Shown here piece after piece: positions 1-7,390 of a stretch of DNA of 55,088 nucleotides (positions are counted from its first letter, which is position 1; each line of letters starts with the position of its first letter). Source of the DNA: an uncultured Oscillibacter sp. (GTDB lineage Bacteria > Bacillota > Clostridia > Oscillospirales > Oscillospiraceae); assembly GCA_947577075.1 (NCBI GenBank), contig CANPTW010000016.1:1-55088 (forward strand), read 5' to 3'. Below the pieces are notes generated by a model that saw nothing but the letters and a program-made list of their open reading frames with translations, was not told where the DNA came from and ran no database searches. Position numbers and translations under genes: made by a program.

Positions 1-1401
1 GTCGAAGCGCTCCATCTTGCACAGGATGTCCACCCGGGTCATCTTCACGCCGCCCGCAGGGGCCGCCTCGGCGGAGGCGGGGGGAACCGCCTCCACGGGC
101 ACCGCCTCCTGGACGGGGACTGCGGCGGGCGCGGCGGGAATGGGCAGACCGTCGGGAGTATCGTCATAGACGAAGGCAAAGCCGCCGTAGGCGGAGGGCA
201 GACCATGCTCCGTGATGTCCAGGCCCTTCAGCTCCTCCTCCTGGGAAACCCGGAGCCCGATGGTGTGCTTGATGACCTGGAAGACGATGGTAATCATCAC
301 CGCCGCCCAGAGGGCCGTGCAGCCAACGCCCAGGCACTGGACAAGCAGGAAGTGGGCCCCGTGGCCGTAGAGCAGGCCCTCGCTGATGGAGAACAGGCCC
401 GTCAGGATGGTCCCGGCCGCGCCGCAGACGCCATGGACGGAGATTGCCCCCACCGGGTCGTCGATTTTGAGAACCGCGTCAAAGAAGTTCACGGAGATGG
501 GCAGCAGCAGCCCGGCAATGATACCGATGGCGGCGGCCCCTGCCGGGGAGACCACGTCGCAGCCCGCCGTAATGGCCACCAGGCCCGCCAGGGCGGCGTT
601 GAGAGTCATGCCCACGTCGGGTTTCTTATAGCGAATCCAGGTGTAAATCATAGTGACCACGCTGGCCACCGCCGGGGCCATGTTGGTGGTGACGAAGATC
701 AGTCCCGCGCTGACGATGGTGTCATCCCCCTCCATGCCCACGGTGGAGCAGCCGTTGAAGCCAAACCAGCAGAACCAGAGGATGAACACACCCAGAGCGC
801 CCAGAGACAGGCTGTGGCCCAGGATAGCCCGGGGCTTGCCCTCATCGTCATACTTGCCGATCCGGGGGCCCAGGATGGCCGCGCCGATGCAGGCGCAGAC
901 GCCGCCCACCATGTGGACCGCCGTGGACCCGGCGAAGTCGTGGAAGCCCAGCTGACTCAGCCAGCCGCCGCCCCAGATCCAGTGGCCGGAGACGGGATAG
1001 ATGAAGGCGGAGATGCAGAAGGAGTAGAGACAATAGGAAATGAACTTGGTCCGCTCCGCCATGGAACCGGAGACGATGGTGGCCGAGGTGGCGCAGAAGA
1101 CCGTCTGGAAAATGAGGTACGCGAACAGGGGCACCCCGGCGGGCAGGATGGCGTCATAGTTCCCCCGGACAAAGGGGTCCAGTCCCCCGACGATGGCCCC
1201 GGACCCGGCGAACATGAGGCCGAAGCCCAGAATCCAGTAAGTAGGCGTGCCGATGCAGAAGTCCATGAGGTTTTTCATCAGGATGTTGCCCGTGTTCTTG
1301 GCCCTGGTGAAGCCCGCCTCGCACATGGCGAAGCCCGCCTGCATCAGGAAGACCAGGGCCGCTCCCAGCAGAACCCAGATGGTGTTGACAGATGAATACA
1401 T
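1..1401 (-). CDS. amt: Ammonium transporter (Amt) with C-terminal P-II-like domain, 3' end outside window
   Basis: The protein reads MYSSVNTIWVLLGAALVF at its start, then has Amt-family signatures (GFAMCEAGF, a DFAGSTAVHMVGG segment, VSVHGVCGAAGT-like loop) and about eleven hydrophobic segments, so it should move ammonium across the cytoplasmic membrane. After the last membrane segment comes an Ala/Pro/Val-rich linker and then KMTRVDILCKMERFD, which resembles the first strand of a P-II (GlnK) regulator; the window ends there. ATG at 1401 is preceded by an AGGAGG site. An Amt fused to its own P-II regulator is known in some Clostridia, but the fusion here rests on only about 15 residues. The leader holds a terminator-like hairpin and the neighbouring genes are glnA and an ANTAR regulator, so nitrogen control is likely. 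Confidence 0.9.
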   Translation of the reverse strand, partial: MYSSVNTIWVLLGAALVFLMQAGFAMCEAGFTRAKNTGNILMKNLMDFCIGTPTYWILGFGLMFAGSGAIVGGLDPFVRGNYDAILPAGVPLFAYLIFQTVFCATSATIVSGSMAERTKFISYCLYSFCISAFIYPVSGHWIWGGGWLSQLGFHDFAGSTAVHMVGGVCACIGAAILGPRIGKYDDEGKPRAILGHSLSLGALGVFILWFCWFGFNGCSTVGMEGDDTIVSAGLIFVTTNMAPAVASVVTMIYTWIRYKKPDVGMTLNAALAGLVAITAGCDVVSPAGAAAIGIIAGLLLPISVNFFDAVLKIDDPVGAISVHGVCGAAGTILTGLFSISEGLLYGHGAHFLLVQCLGVGCTALWAAVMITIVFQVIKHTIGLRVSQEEELKGLDITEHGLPSAYGGFAFVYDDTPDGLPIPAAPAAVPVQEAVPVEAVPPASAEAAPAGGVKMTRVDILCKMERFD

Positions 1402-1414
1402 AGTGTTCCCTCCT

Positions 1415-1470
1415 AATAAAAAGGGCAAAGGCGTCCGAAAGCCTTACGCTTCCAGGACGCCTTTGCCCTT
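1415..1470 (-). terminator. Terminator-like hairpin in the amt leader (candidate antitermination site)
   Basis: A perfect 16-bp inverted repeat (1421-1436 with 1455-1470; arm AAGGGCAAAGGCGTCC) with a loop that can itself pair is followed on the minus strand by TTTTTATT and then, only a few bases on, by the amt ribosome site. It therefore sits inside the leader, not after a gene. A TATAAT at 1567-1562 is a plausible -10, giving a leader of about 150 nt. Terminators in leaders of nitrogen genes are classic ANTAR-protein targets, and an ANTAR gene lies just upstream. The hexaloop pair expected of a canonical ANTAR site is not obvious. Confidence 0.65.
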
Positions 1471-1594
1471 GCGATGGTTTTACTTTACTACAACAGCGGC
1501 AAAACCGTCAATGGAGGGGTTACCAAGATATTAGGTAGAACGGCTAAAAAATTTCTGCGATATTATACAACATACGCAATCATAAGACATCTTA

Positions 1595-2125
1595 TTATGT
1601 TCTATAGTTTTCTATAATCCGTTGGGCAGCCTCTCTCATCTTTAGACTGTTATCCATCGCCATCCGCCGCAGAAAACGGTGGGCCTCCTCCTCGCTCATG
1701 CGGTTTACATCCATGAGCAGCTCCTTGGCCCGGCGGATGAGGGCCTGGTCCTCCTCATTTCTCCGGGAAGCAGGCCGGGGGGCTGGCGCGCGGTCCAGCA
1801 GCAGACGCAAAGTGGAGGCGAACTCCGGCCGGGAGACGGGAGCCGCCAGTTTGTAGAGGTTTTCTCCGCCGCAGAGCTCCAGATAGGCGGCTTTAGCAAT
1901 CACCAGCACCACAGCAAGCCCTCTCAGGTCTTCCGCAAGGGCGTCCGCCGTCATATCTCTCAGGTAAAAACCGCAGATCACCACCCCGCCGCCCATGCGT
2001 CGGACGGCCCGCAGGACCTCCGCACCCCCGGCGCAGGGGACGCCCTCCCAGCCCTCCTGGGCCAGGAGGCGCAGTATCCTTCTCCGGGCCTCCTCCCCGC
2101 TGAAGGCCACGATGATCCGGTCCAT
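1595..2125 (-). CDS. ANTAR-domain RNA-binding antiterminator regulator
   Basis: The 176-residue protein has an N-terminal receiver-like half (MDRIIVAFSGEEARRRILRL onward) that appears degenerate, because no clear phosphoacceptor Asp motif is visible. A C-terminal ANTAR domain covers roughly residues 120-172 (LIRRAKELLMDVNRMSEEEA, then AHRFLRRMAMDNSLKMREAA). ANTAR proteins bind paired RNA hairpins and prevent premature transcription termination. The ATG overlaps the glnA stop codon (TGATG), so translation is coupled. An in-frame ATG at 2158 is an alternative start. Being between glnA and amt, both of which have leader terminators, it is probably a nitrogen-status antiterminator; that target assignment is inference. 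Confidence 0.88.
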   Translation of the reverse strand: MDRIIVAFSGEEARRRILRLLAQEGWEGVPCAGGAEVLRAVRRMGGGVVICGFYLRDMTADALAEDLRGLAVVLVIAKAAYLELCGGENLYKLAAPVSRPEFASTLRLLLDRAPAPRPASRRNEEDQALIRRAKELLMDVNRMSEEEAHRFLRRMAMDNSLKMREAAQRIIENYRT

Positions 2126-3447
2126 CAATATGCCGTAAGATACCGCTCCAGTTCCCATTGGGTCACCTGAGTCCGGTATGCCTCCCACTCCCGCCGCTTG
2201 CCCTCCAGATACTGAGGCGCGCAGGACCTCAAAGCCTCCAGCATCACACGGTCCGCCTCCAAAGCCGACAGCGCCTCTTCCAAGGAGGCGGGCAGACGCT
2301 TCACGCCCCGCTCCGCCAGCGCCTCCGGGGACATAGCGGAGAGGTTCTCCGTCACTGCCGAAGGAGGGACCAGCTCCCGCTCCATGCCGTCCAGCCCGGC
2401 GGCCAGGCACAATGCAAAGGCCAGGTAGGGGTTACAGGCCGGGTCTGGGCTCCGCAGCTCCAGCCGGGTCCCCCCTCCCCTGTGGGACGGGACCCGGATC
2501 AGGGCCGAGCGGCTGCCCGCAGACCAGGTGACATGGCAGGGGGCCTCATAGCCCGGAACCAGACGCTTATAGGAGTTCACCAGGGGGTTTGTCACGGCGC
2601 AGAAGCCGCCGGCGTGGTCCAGCAATCCGGCCAGGAACTGGCGGGCCAGGAGGGACAGGCCGTCCGGGGCGGCCGCGTCTGCGAAGAGATTCCGCCCGTT
2701 CTGGGAGAGGGACATGTTGACGTGCATCCCGCTGCCCGGGACGTCGGGGATGGGCTTAGGCATGAAGGTGGCGTGGAGGCCGCCGCGCTGGGCCAGGGTC
2801 TTTACCGCCAGCTTGCAGGTCATGATGCTGTCCGCCGCAGTGAGGGCGTCCGTATATTTCAGGTCGATCTCGTGCTGCCCGGCGGCGGACTCGTGGTGGC
2901 TGGCCTCTACCTCAATGCCCATGTTCTCCAGGGCCAGGGCCACCTCCCGGCGGACGCCCTCCCCGTGGTCCAGGGGGCCCAGGTCGAAGTAGCCCGCCTG
3001 GTCGGAGGTCCGGGTAGTGGGCTTTCCGTCCTCCTCCGTTTGGAAGAGGAAGAACTCCAGCTCCGCCCCCACCTGGAAGCTCCGGCCTCCCGCCCGCTCC
3101 AGGGCGCGCTTTAAAATGTTGCGCGGGTCCCCGGCAAAGGGGGCTCCATCCGGCTCATGGACGTCGCAGATCAGCCGGGCCACCTTGCCCAGCTGGGGCC
3201 GCCAGGGCAGAATGGCGAAGGTGTCCAGGTCCGGCTGGAGAAACTGGTCCGACTCCTCCGCCCGGACAAAGCCGTGGATGGAGCTGCCGTCCAGCATGAC
3301 CTCCCCGTCCAGGGCCCGCTCCGCCTGAGAGGCGGTGACGGCCACGTTTTTCAGCTGTCCAAAGAGGTCGGTGAACTGCATACGGATGAACTGGACGTCC
3401 TCGTCCCGGATGAGGCGGAGGACATCCTCCCGGCTGTATTTACCCAT
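2125..3447 (-). CDS. glnA: Glutamine synthetase type I
   Basis: The 440-residue protein makes glutamine from glutamate, ammonia and ATP. It has the usual GSI length and motifs: beta-grasp N-terminus with MLDGSSIHGF, the catalytic core with EVEASHHESAAGQHEID, GSGMHVNMSL, and an NPLVNSYKRLVPGYEAP segment followed by the RSALIRVP nucleotide loop. The start MGKYSREDVLRL was chosen because it matches the family N-terminus and has a ribosome site close upstream; a longer in-frame reading to 3573 runs through the promoter. The length fits the GSI-alpha subtype, which lacks the adenylylation insert, so control through the leader terminator would be a natural alternative. Confidence 0.96.
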   Translation of the reverse strand: MGKYSREDVLRLIRDEDVQFIRMQFTDLFGQLKNVAVTASQAERALDGEVMLDGSSIHGFVRAEESDQFLQPDLDTFAILPWRPQLGKVARLICDVHEPDGAPFAGDPRNILKRALERAGGRSFQVGAELEFFLFQTEEDGKPTTRTSDQAGYFDLGPLDHGEGVRREVALALENMGIEVEASHHESAAGQHEIDLKYTDALTAADSIMTCKLAVKTLAQRGGLHATFMPKPIPDVPGSGMHVNMSLSQNGRNLFADAAAPDGLSLLARQFLAGLLDHAGGFCAVTNPLVNSYKRLVPGYEAPCHVTWSAGSRSALIRVPSHRGGGTRLELRSPDPACNPYLAFALCLAAGLDGMERELVPPSAVTENLSAMSPEALAERGVKRLPASLEEALSALEADRVMLEALRSCAPQYLEGKRREWEAYRTQVTQWELERYLTAY

Positions 3448-3492
3448 TACGTACTCCTTTCGGCCCAGGGGCCGGATTTGTTTTAGTGAGCG

Positions 3493-3533
3493 AAAAAGAG
3501 CAGGGACAGCCCCGGAGGGGGCGCCCTTGCTCT
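3493..3533 (-). terminator. Terminator-like hairpin in the glnA leader
   Basis: AGAGCA (3533-3528 on the minus strand) pairs with TGCTCT (3502-3497), with inner GGG/CCC and GCCCC/GGGGC stems and a short loop, followed by TTTTT. It begins at about the expected transcription start and lies about 50 bp upstream of the glnA ATG, so it can act only as an attenuator. It parallels the amt leader hairpin. Confidence 0.6.
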
Positions 3534-3543
3534 CTCTGGGTCG

Positions 3544-3573
3544 ATTATAGGGGAAAGGGCGGTCCGCTGTCAA
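3544..3573 (-). promoter_or_regulatory. Sigma-A-type promoter of glnA
   Basis: TTGACA (3573-3568) and TATAAT (3549-3544) on the minus strand are separated by 18 bp. Both boxes are exact consensus, so the basal promoter should be strong. That fits control at the downstream leader terminator. Confidence 0.8.
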
Positions 3574-3639
3574 TGGGCTTGGGTGGTTTTTTGTGAAAAA
3601 GCCGCATTGACACTGGCCGACGGAGGCGGCAGAATACGG

Positions 3640-3678
3640 AAAAAGGCAAGGGCGTCTTTTCCTGGGACGCCCCTGTCT
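3640..3678 (-). terminator. Terminator of the sugar operon
   Basis: A GGGCGTC/GACGCCC stem (3650-3656 with 3666-3672) is followed by T runs on both strands, just downstream of the fructokinase stop. It likely ends the minus-strand sugar operon and may work in both directions. Confidence 0.75.
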
Positions 3679-3698
3679 TTTTCTATTTTAATAATGAT

Positions 3699-4676
3699 TT
3701 ACAGAACTTCCATCCGCAGCAGCGCCTCCACTTGTCCTCGCTCCGGCATGGACCGAATGGCTCCCTTCCGGGTAGTGACCAGATAGGCAGCGGCGTTGGC
3801 GAAGGACAGCATATCGCCCAGGTCCTTCTCCGTCAGTCCCTCCAGCCCGCACTCCAACGCGAAGTTCAGCACGCAGGCACAGAAGGTATCCCCTGCCCCG
3901 GTGGTCTCAATGGTGCCGCCCAGCTCCAGAGCGGGACGGAAGACCCGGACCCCGTCATAATAGGAATAGCTCCCCTCCGGCCCCGCCGTTACGTTCAAAA
4001 GGCGGATGTTGGGATACCGCTCCCGGAGGATGGCCGCGCCCTTGTCGAAGTCCATTTCGCCAGTCATGAACTCCAGCTCGTTGTCGGCGATTTTCAGGAC
4101 GTCGCAATGTGCGAGGCCGTAGTTGATCTGTGTCCGGGCGTCCTCGAGGTTCTCCCACAGAGGCGGGCGCAGGTTGGGGTCGAAGGATATCAGCGCGCCG
4201 TTTGCCTTGGCGCGGTCAATGGCCTTCCGGGTGGCCCGGCGGACCCCCTCGTGGGTCATAGAGAGGGTGCCGAAATGGAAGACACGGCAGTCCGCCAAGA
4301 CCTCCAGGGGAAGGTCTTCTTCTGTGAGCATCATATCCGCGCCGGGGTTGCGGTAGAAGGAGAAATCCCGGTCGCCGTTGGGCAGCTTCTCCACAAAGGC
4401 CAGAGTGGTGCGGGCCTCCCGGTCCACCGCCAGATAGTCCATGCAGATGCCCGCCCCCTCCGCCACGGCCCGGAGCTGCCGGCCGAAGAGGTCGTCTCCC
4501 ACCTTACCCACGAAGGCGCAGGAGCGGTTCAGCTTTTTGAGCATCGCCAGCACGTTGCAGGGCGCGCCGCCGGGGTTGGCCTCGAACAGTGTGTTTCCCT
4601 GTTCGCTGAGGCCGTTGTCCGTGAAGTCCACCAGCAGTTCCCCCAGGGCTACCACGTCAAACCGTTTCCCTTCCAT
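3699..4676 (-). CDS. scrK: Fructokinase, PfkB/ribokinase family
   Basis: The 325-residue cytoplasmic kinase phosphorylates fructose released by the neighbouring GH32 hydrolase. Visible PfkB features are the N-terminal GELLVDF strand, a NPGGAPCNVLAML substrate loop, VGKVGDDLFGRQL, and the C-terminal catalytic signature TTGAGDTFCACVLNF with the GAGD anion hole and Asp base. It follows the hydrolase gene by three bases, and its ribosome site lies in the end of that gene, so the two are coupled. It is the last gene of the operon, followed by a terminator. The assignment to fructose rests on context and overall similarity to ScrK-type kinases. Confidence 0.9.
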   Translation of the reverse strand: MEGKRFDVVALGELLVDFTDNGLSEQGNTLFEANPGGAPCNVLAMLKKLNRSCAFVGKVGDDLFGRQLRAVAEGAGICMDYLAVDREARTTLAFVEKLPNGDRDFSFYRNPGADMMLTEEDLPLEVLADCRVFHFGTLSMTHEGVRRATRKAIDRAKANGALISFDPNLRPPLWENLEDARTQINYGLAHCDVLKIADNELEFMTGEMDFDKGAAILRERYPNIRLLNVTAGPEGSYSYYDGVRVFRPALELGGTIETTGAGDTFCACVLNFALECGLEGLTEKDLGDMLSFANAAAYLVTTRKGAIRSMPERGQVEALLRMEVL

Positions 4677-4679
4677 GAC

Positions 4680-6176
4680 TCACGCCTCCTGTCCGTCAAA
4701 GTCCAGATCGTACTTCTCCACGTCCATCAGCACCGTGCCTCCGGCCTCGAAGGTGATGGCGTCGGCCTCCTGCCGGGTGTAGATCACCGCGCTGGCGGCC
4801 TGCTCCCCGTCGTTGACGAAGACCTCCAGGCTGTAACGGTCCAGGACGATCCGCAGCTTGATCTCCCCCTCCCGGTAGCGCACCAGGAAGGAGCGGGTAT
4901 GTACAATGTCGTGGGGCAGGCCGCCGCGGACCCGGTCCAGCTTCAGCGTGCCCTGGTCGGGCCGGTAGCGGATGATGGTCTCGTGCTCCCCGTCCTTGGC
5001 CACCCGGATGCGGAACCAGCGGTAGCGCTCGGGGCCGGTGGGCCGGACGGTGACCGTCATGTCCAGCACCCGGCCCTGGACGCCGGGGAGGTTGATCTCC
5101 CCGCTGACGGGGATATTCTGGTGAACTACCCGCCGGGCCCGGTACGCCTCCAGCTCCCGGACGGGCCTCTGGATCAGCCGCCCGTTCTCCACGGACAGCT
5201 CCCGGGGCAGGGTCATCTGGCCGAACCAGCGGCAGTGATAGGGCTTGGCGTTCACCGTGTCCCAGTTCTGCATCCAGGCAATCATGATCCGCCGCCCGTC
5301 CGGGGCCTCCAGCGTCTGGGGGGCGTAGAAGTCCAGGCCGTAGTCAATGGCTTGGGCGCTGCGGCGGGTGAAGCCCTTCTTAGAGTCGTAGTCCCCAATG
5401 AGGCAGAGGGTGCCGTTGCCCGCGTGGAACTCCAGACCCACGGGGCTCATGTCTTGAGGGCTGGTGATGAGCACCTGCCGCCCGTCCAGGGGGAAGAAGT
5501 CCGGGCACTCCCACATCTTGCCGTACTGGTTACAGCATCGGTCCAGGGTGCGGACGAACTCCCATTTGAGGCCGTCCCGGCTCTGATACAGCAGGATGGC
5601 CCCGCTGCCGTCGGCGGTGCGGTTGCCGATGACGGCGTAAAAAGTCCCGTCCGGGTCCCGCCAGACCTTGGGGTCCCGGAAGTCCACGGCGCTACCCCCC
5701 TTGGGCAGATCCTTGGCGTCTAAAACGGGGTTATCCAACACTTTCTCGTAGTTCACCCCATCGCCAATGGCCACGCACTGGGCCTGAACGTCCTGGAGGA
5801 AGCCGTCGGCGTTGTGCCCTCGCTGGACGCCGGTGTACATGAGGAGCTGCCGCCCGTCCGGGAGTTCCGCCGCGCCGCCGGAGAAGCACCCGGCGGAGTC
5901 ATAATCCCGGTCCGGGGCCAGGGCGGCGGGCAGACGCTCCCAACGGAGGAAATCCTTTGTTTTCAGGTGGCCCCAGTGCATGGGGCCCCACTCGTTGGAA
6001 TAGGGGTGGTACTGGTAGAACAGGTGGCACTCCCCCTTGTAGAAGGAAAAACCGTTGGGGTCGTTCATCCAGCCGATGGTGGGGGTGGCGTGGAAGGCCG
6101 GGCGCTCGCTGTCGGGGATATGGGGGCCGTACTGGGACTCGAAGTCCCGGGCTCTTTGCAAAACATCGCTGGACAT
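4680..6176 (-). CDS. scrB: Sucrose/fructan hydrolase, glycoside hydrolase family 32
   Basis: The 498-residue enzyme hydrolyses beta-fructosides such as sucrose, sucrose-6-phosphate or short fructans. GH32 motifs are clear: WMNDPNG with the nucleophile Asp near residue 37, a FRDPKV transition-state-stabiliser motif, and WECPDFF with the acid/base Glu. A beta-sandwich C-terminal domain follows. There is no signal peptide, so it acts in the cytoplasm on imported sugar. Because the operon uses an ABC importer and not a PTS, the natural substrate is probably unphosphorylated sucrose or kestose; this is inference. The gene sits between the transport ATPase and fructokinase genes. Confidence 0.93.
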   Translation of the reverse strand: MSSDVLQRARDFESQYGPHIPDSERPAFHATPTIGWMNDPNGFSFYKGECHLFYQYHPYSNEWGPMHWGHLKTKDFLRWERLPAALAPDRDYDSAGCFSGGAAELPDGRQLLMYTGVQRGHNADGFLQDVQAQCVAIGDGVNYEKVLDNPVLDAKDLPKGGSAVDFRDPKVWRDPDGTFYAVIGNRTADGSGAILLYQSRDGLKWEFVRTLDRCCNQYGKMWECPDFFPLDGRQVLITSPQDMSPVGLEFHAGNGTLCLIGDYDSKKGFTRRSAQAIDYGLDFYAPQTLEAPDGRRIMIAWMQNWDTVNAKPYHCRWFGQMTLPRELSVENGRLIQRPVRELEAYRARRVVHQNIPVSGEINLPGVQGRVLDMTVTVRPTGPERYRWFRIRVAKDGEHETIIRYRPDQGTLKLDRVRGGLPHDIVHTRSFLVRYREGEIKLRIVLDRYSLEVFVNDGEQAASAVIYTRQEADAITFEAGGTVLMDVEKYDLDFDGQEA

Positions 6177-6199
6177 GAAATCGACCTCCTGTTTTGTTC

Positions 6200-7378
6200 T
6201 CAGAATTCCAGATTCCTGCCGTCCTGGCCGAAGACGTGGCAGACGTTTCCGCTGAAGGCCAGGTTCAGTTTCTCACCGGCGGAGAAGCTCCGGGCCCCGC
6301 CCAGGTCCAGGGTGGGCACAATCACGACCACGTCTCGGCCTCCGGCACTGGCGTGGAGGTGGACCTCGCTGCCCATCATTTCGGAGACGTCCACCGTAGC
6401 CGTCAGGGTGTTCTCCGGGCTCTCCGCCAGAATCATGTGGCTGGGGCGGACGCCCAGGGTGATGGCCTGAGCGGGCACATTCCTGGCCGCCAGGTTCTTC
6501 TGCTTCTCCGGGGACAGCTCCACCTTACAGCTTCCGGCGGAGACGGAGTATTTCCCGCCCTCCTGGGTGAGCTTGGCGTCGAAGTAGTTCATTTGCGGTG
6601 TGCCGATGAAGCCCGCCACGAAGAGGTTGGCCGGGTGGTCGAAGACCTCCTGGGGCGTGCCGATCTGCTGGATAAAGCCGTCCTTCATGATGACAATCCG
6701 GTCCCCCAGGGTCATGGCCTCTGTTTGGTCATGCGTCACGTACATAAAGGTGGTGTTGATTTTCTGCCGCAGCTTGATAATCTCCGCCCGCATCTGGTTG
6801 CGGAGCTTGGCGTCCAGGTTGGAGAGGGGTTCGTCCATCAGCAGGACTTTTGGCTCCCGGACAATGGCCCGGCCGATGGCCACCCGCTGGCGCTGGCCGC
6901 CGGAAAGCGCTTTCGGCTTCCGGTCCAGATACTGGGTGATGTCCAGGGTGGCGGCGGCGTCCTTGACCCGGCGGTCAATTTCATCCTTGGGCATCTTCCG
7001 CAGCTTCAGGGGGAAGGCCATATTTTCATACACAGTCATGTGGGGATAGAGGGCGTAGCTCTGGAACACCATGGCGATGTCCCGGTTTTTCGGCTCCACA
7101 TCGTTCATAAGCTTCCCGTCGATGTACAGCTCGCCGCCGCTGATTTCCTCCAGGCCGGCCACCATGCGCAGCGTGGTGGACTTGCCGCAGCCGGAAGGGC
7201 CGACGAGGACGATAAACTCGTTGTCTGCGATATCCAGGTTGAAGGACTGCACGGCCACAACGCCCTGTTCCGTCACCTGGAGGTTCGTCTTCTTCTCCGG
7301 GGCGCCCTTCCTGGGCTTCTTCTGCCCGCCGCTGTGGGGATAGATTTTGGTGATGCCCTTCAAATTCAAAGTAGCCAT
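6200..7378 (-). CDS. msmK: Sugar ABC transporter ATP-binding protein, MsmK/UgpC type
   Basis: The 392-residue ATPase has Walker A GPSGCGKST, the signature LSGGQRQRVAIGRA, Walker B VLLMDEP with the D-loop SNLDAKLR, the H-loop (TFMYVTHDQTEAM), and a C-terminal TOBE/OB regulatory region. It would energise the two permeases encoded upstream. A Lys-rich insert of about 25 residues follows the first strand (KIYPHSGGQKKPRKGAPEKK), which is unusual in the family. LplABC-type systems often share a single housekeeping ATPase, so a dedicated copy in this operon is notable. Confidence 0.93.
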   Translation of the reverse strand: MATLNLKGITKIYPHSGGQKKPRKGAPEKKTNLQVTEQGVVAVQSFNLDIADNEFIVLVGPSGCGKSTTLRMVAGLEEISGGELYIDGKLMNDVEPKNRDIAMVFQSYALYPHMTVYENMAFPLKLRKMPKDEIDRRVKDAAATLDITQYLDRKPKALSGGQRQRVAIGRAIVREPKVLLMDEPLSNLDAKLRNQMRAEIIKLRQKINTTFMYVTHDQTEAMTLGDRIVIMKDGFIQQIGTPQEVFDHPANLFVAGFIGTPQMNYFDAKLTQEGGKYSVSAGSCKVELSPEKQKNLAARNVPAQAITLGVRPSHMILAESPENTLTATVDVSEMMGSEVHLHASAGGRDVVVIVPTLDLGGARSFSAGEKLNLAFSGNVCHVFGQDGRNLEF

Positions 7379-7390
7379 GATAATCCTCCC

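Noticed and set aside
205..1395. 396-codon plus-strand open frame opposite amt
   Set aside because: Antisense shadow of a well-recognised transporter; composition is low-complexity Asp/Gly/His.
3732..5723. 663-codon plus-strand open frame opposite fructokinase and GH32 genes
   Set aside because: Both minus-strand genes have catalytic motifs and coupled starts; this frame has none.
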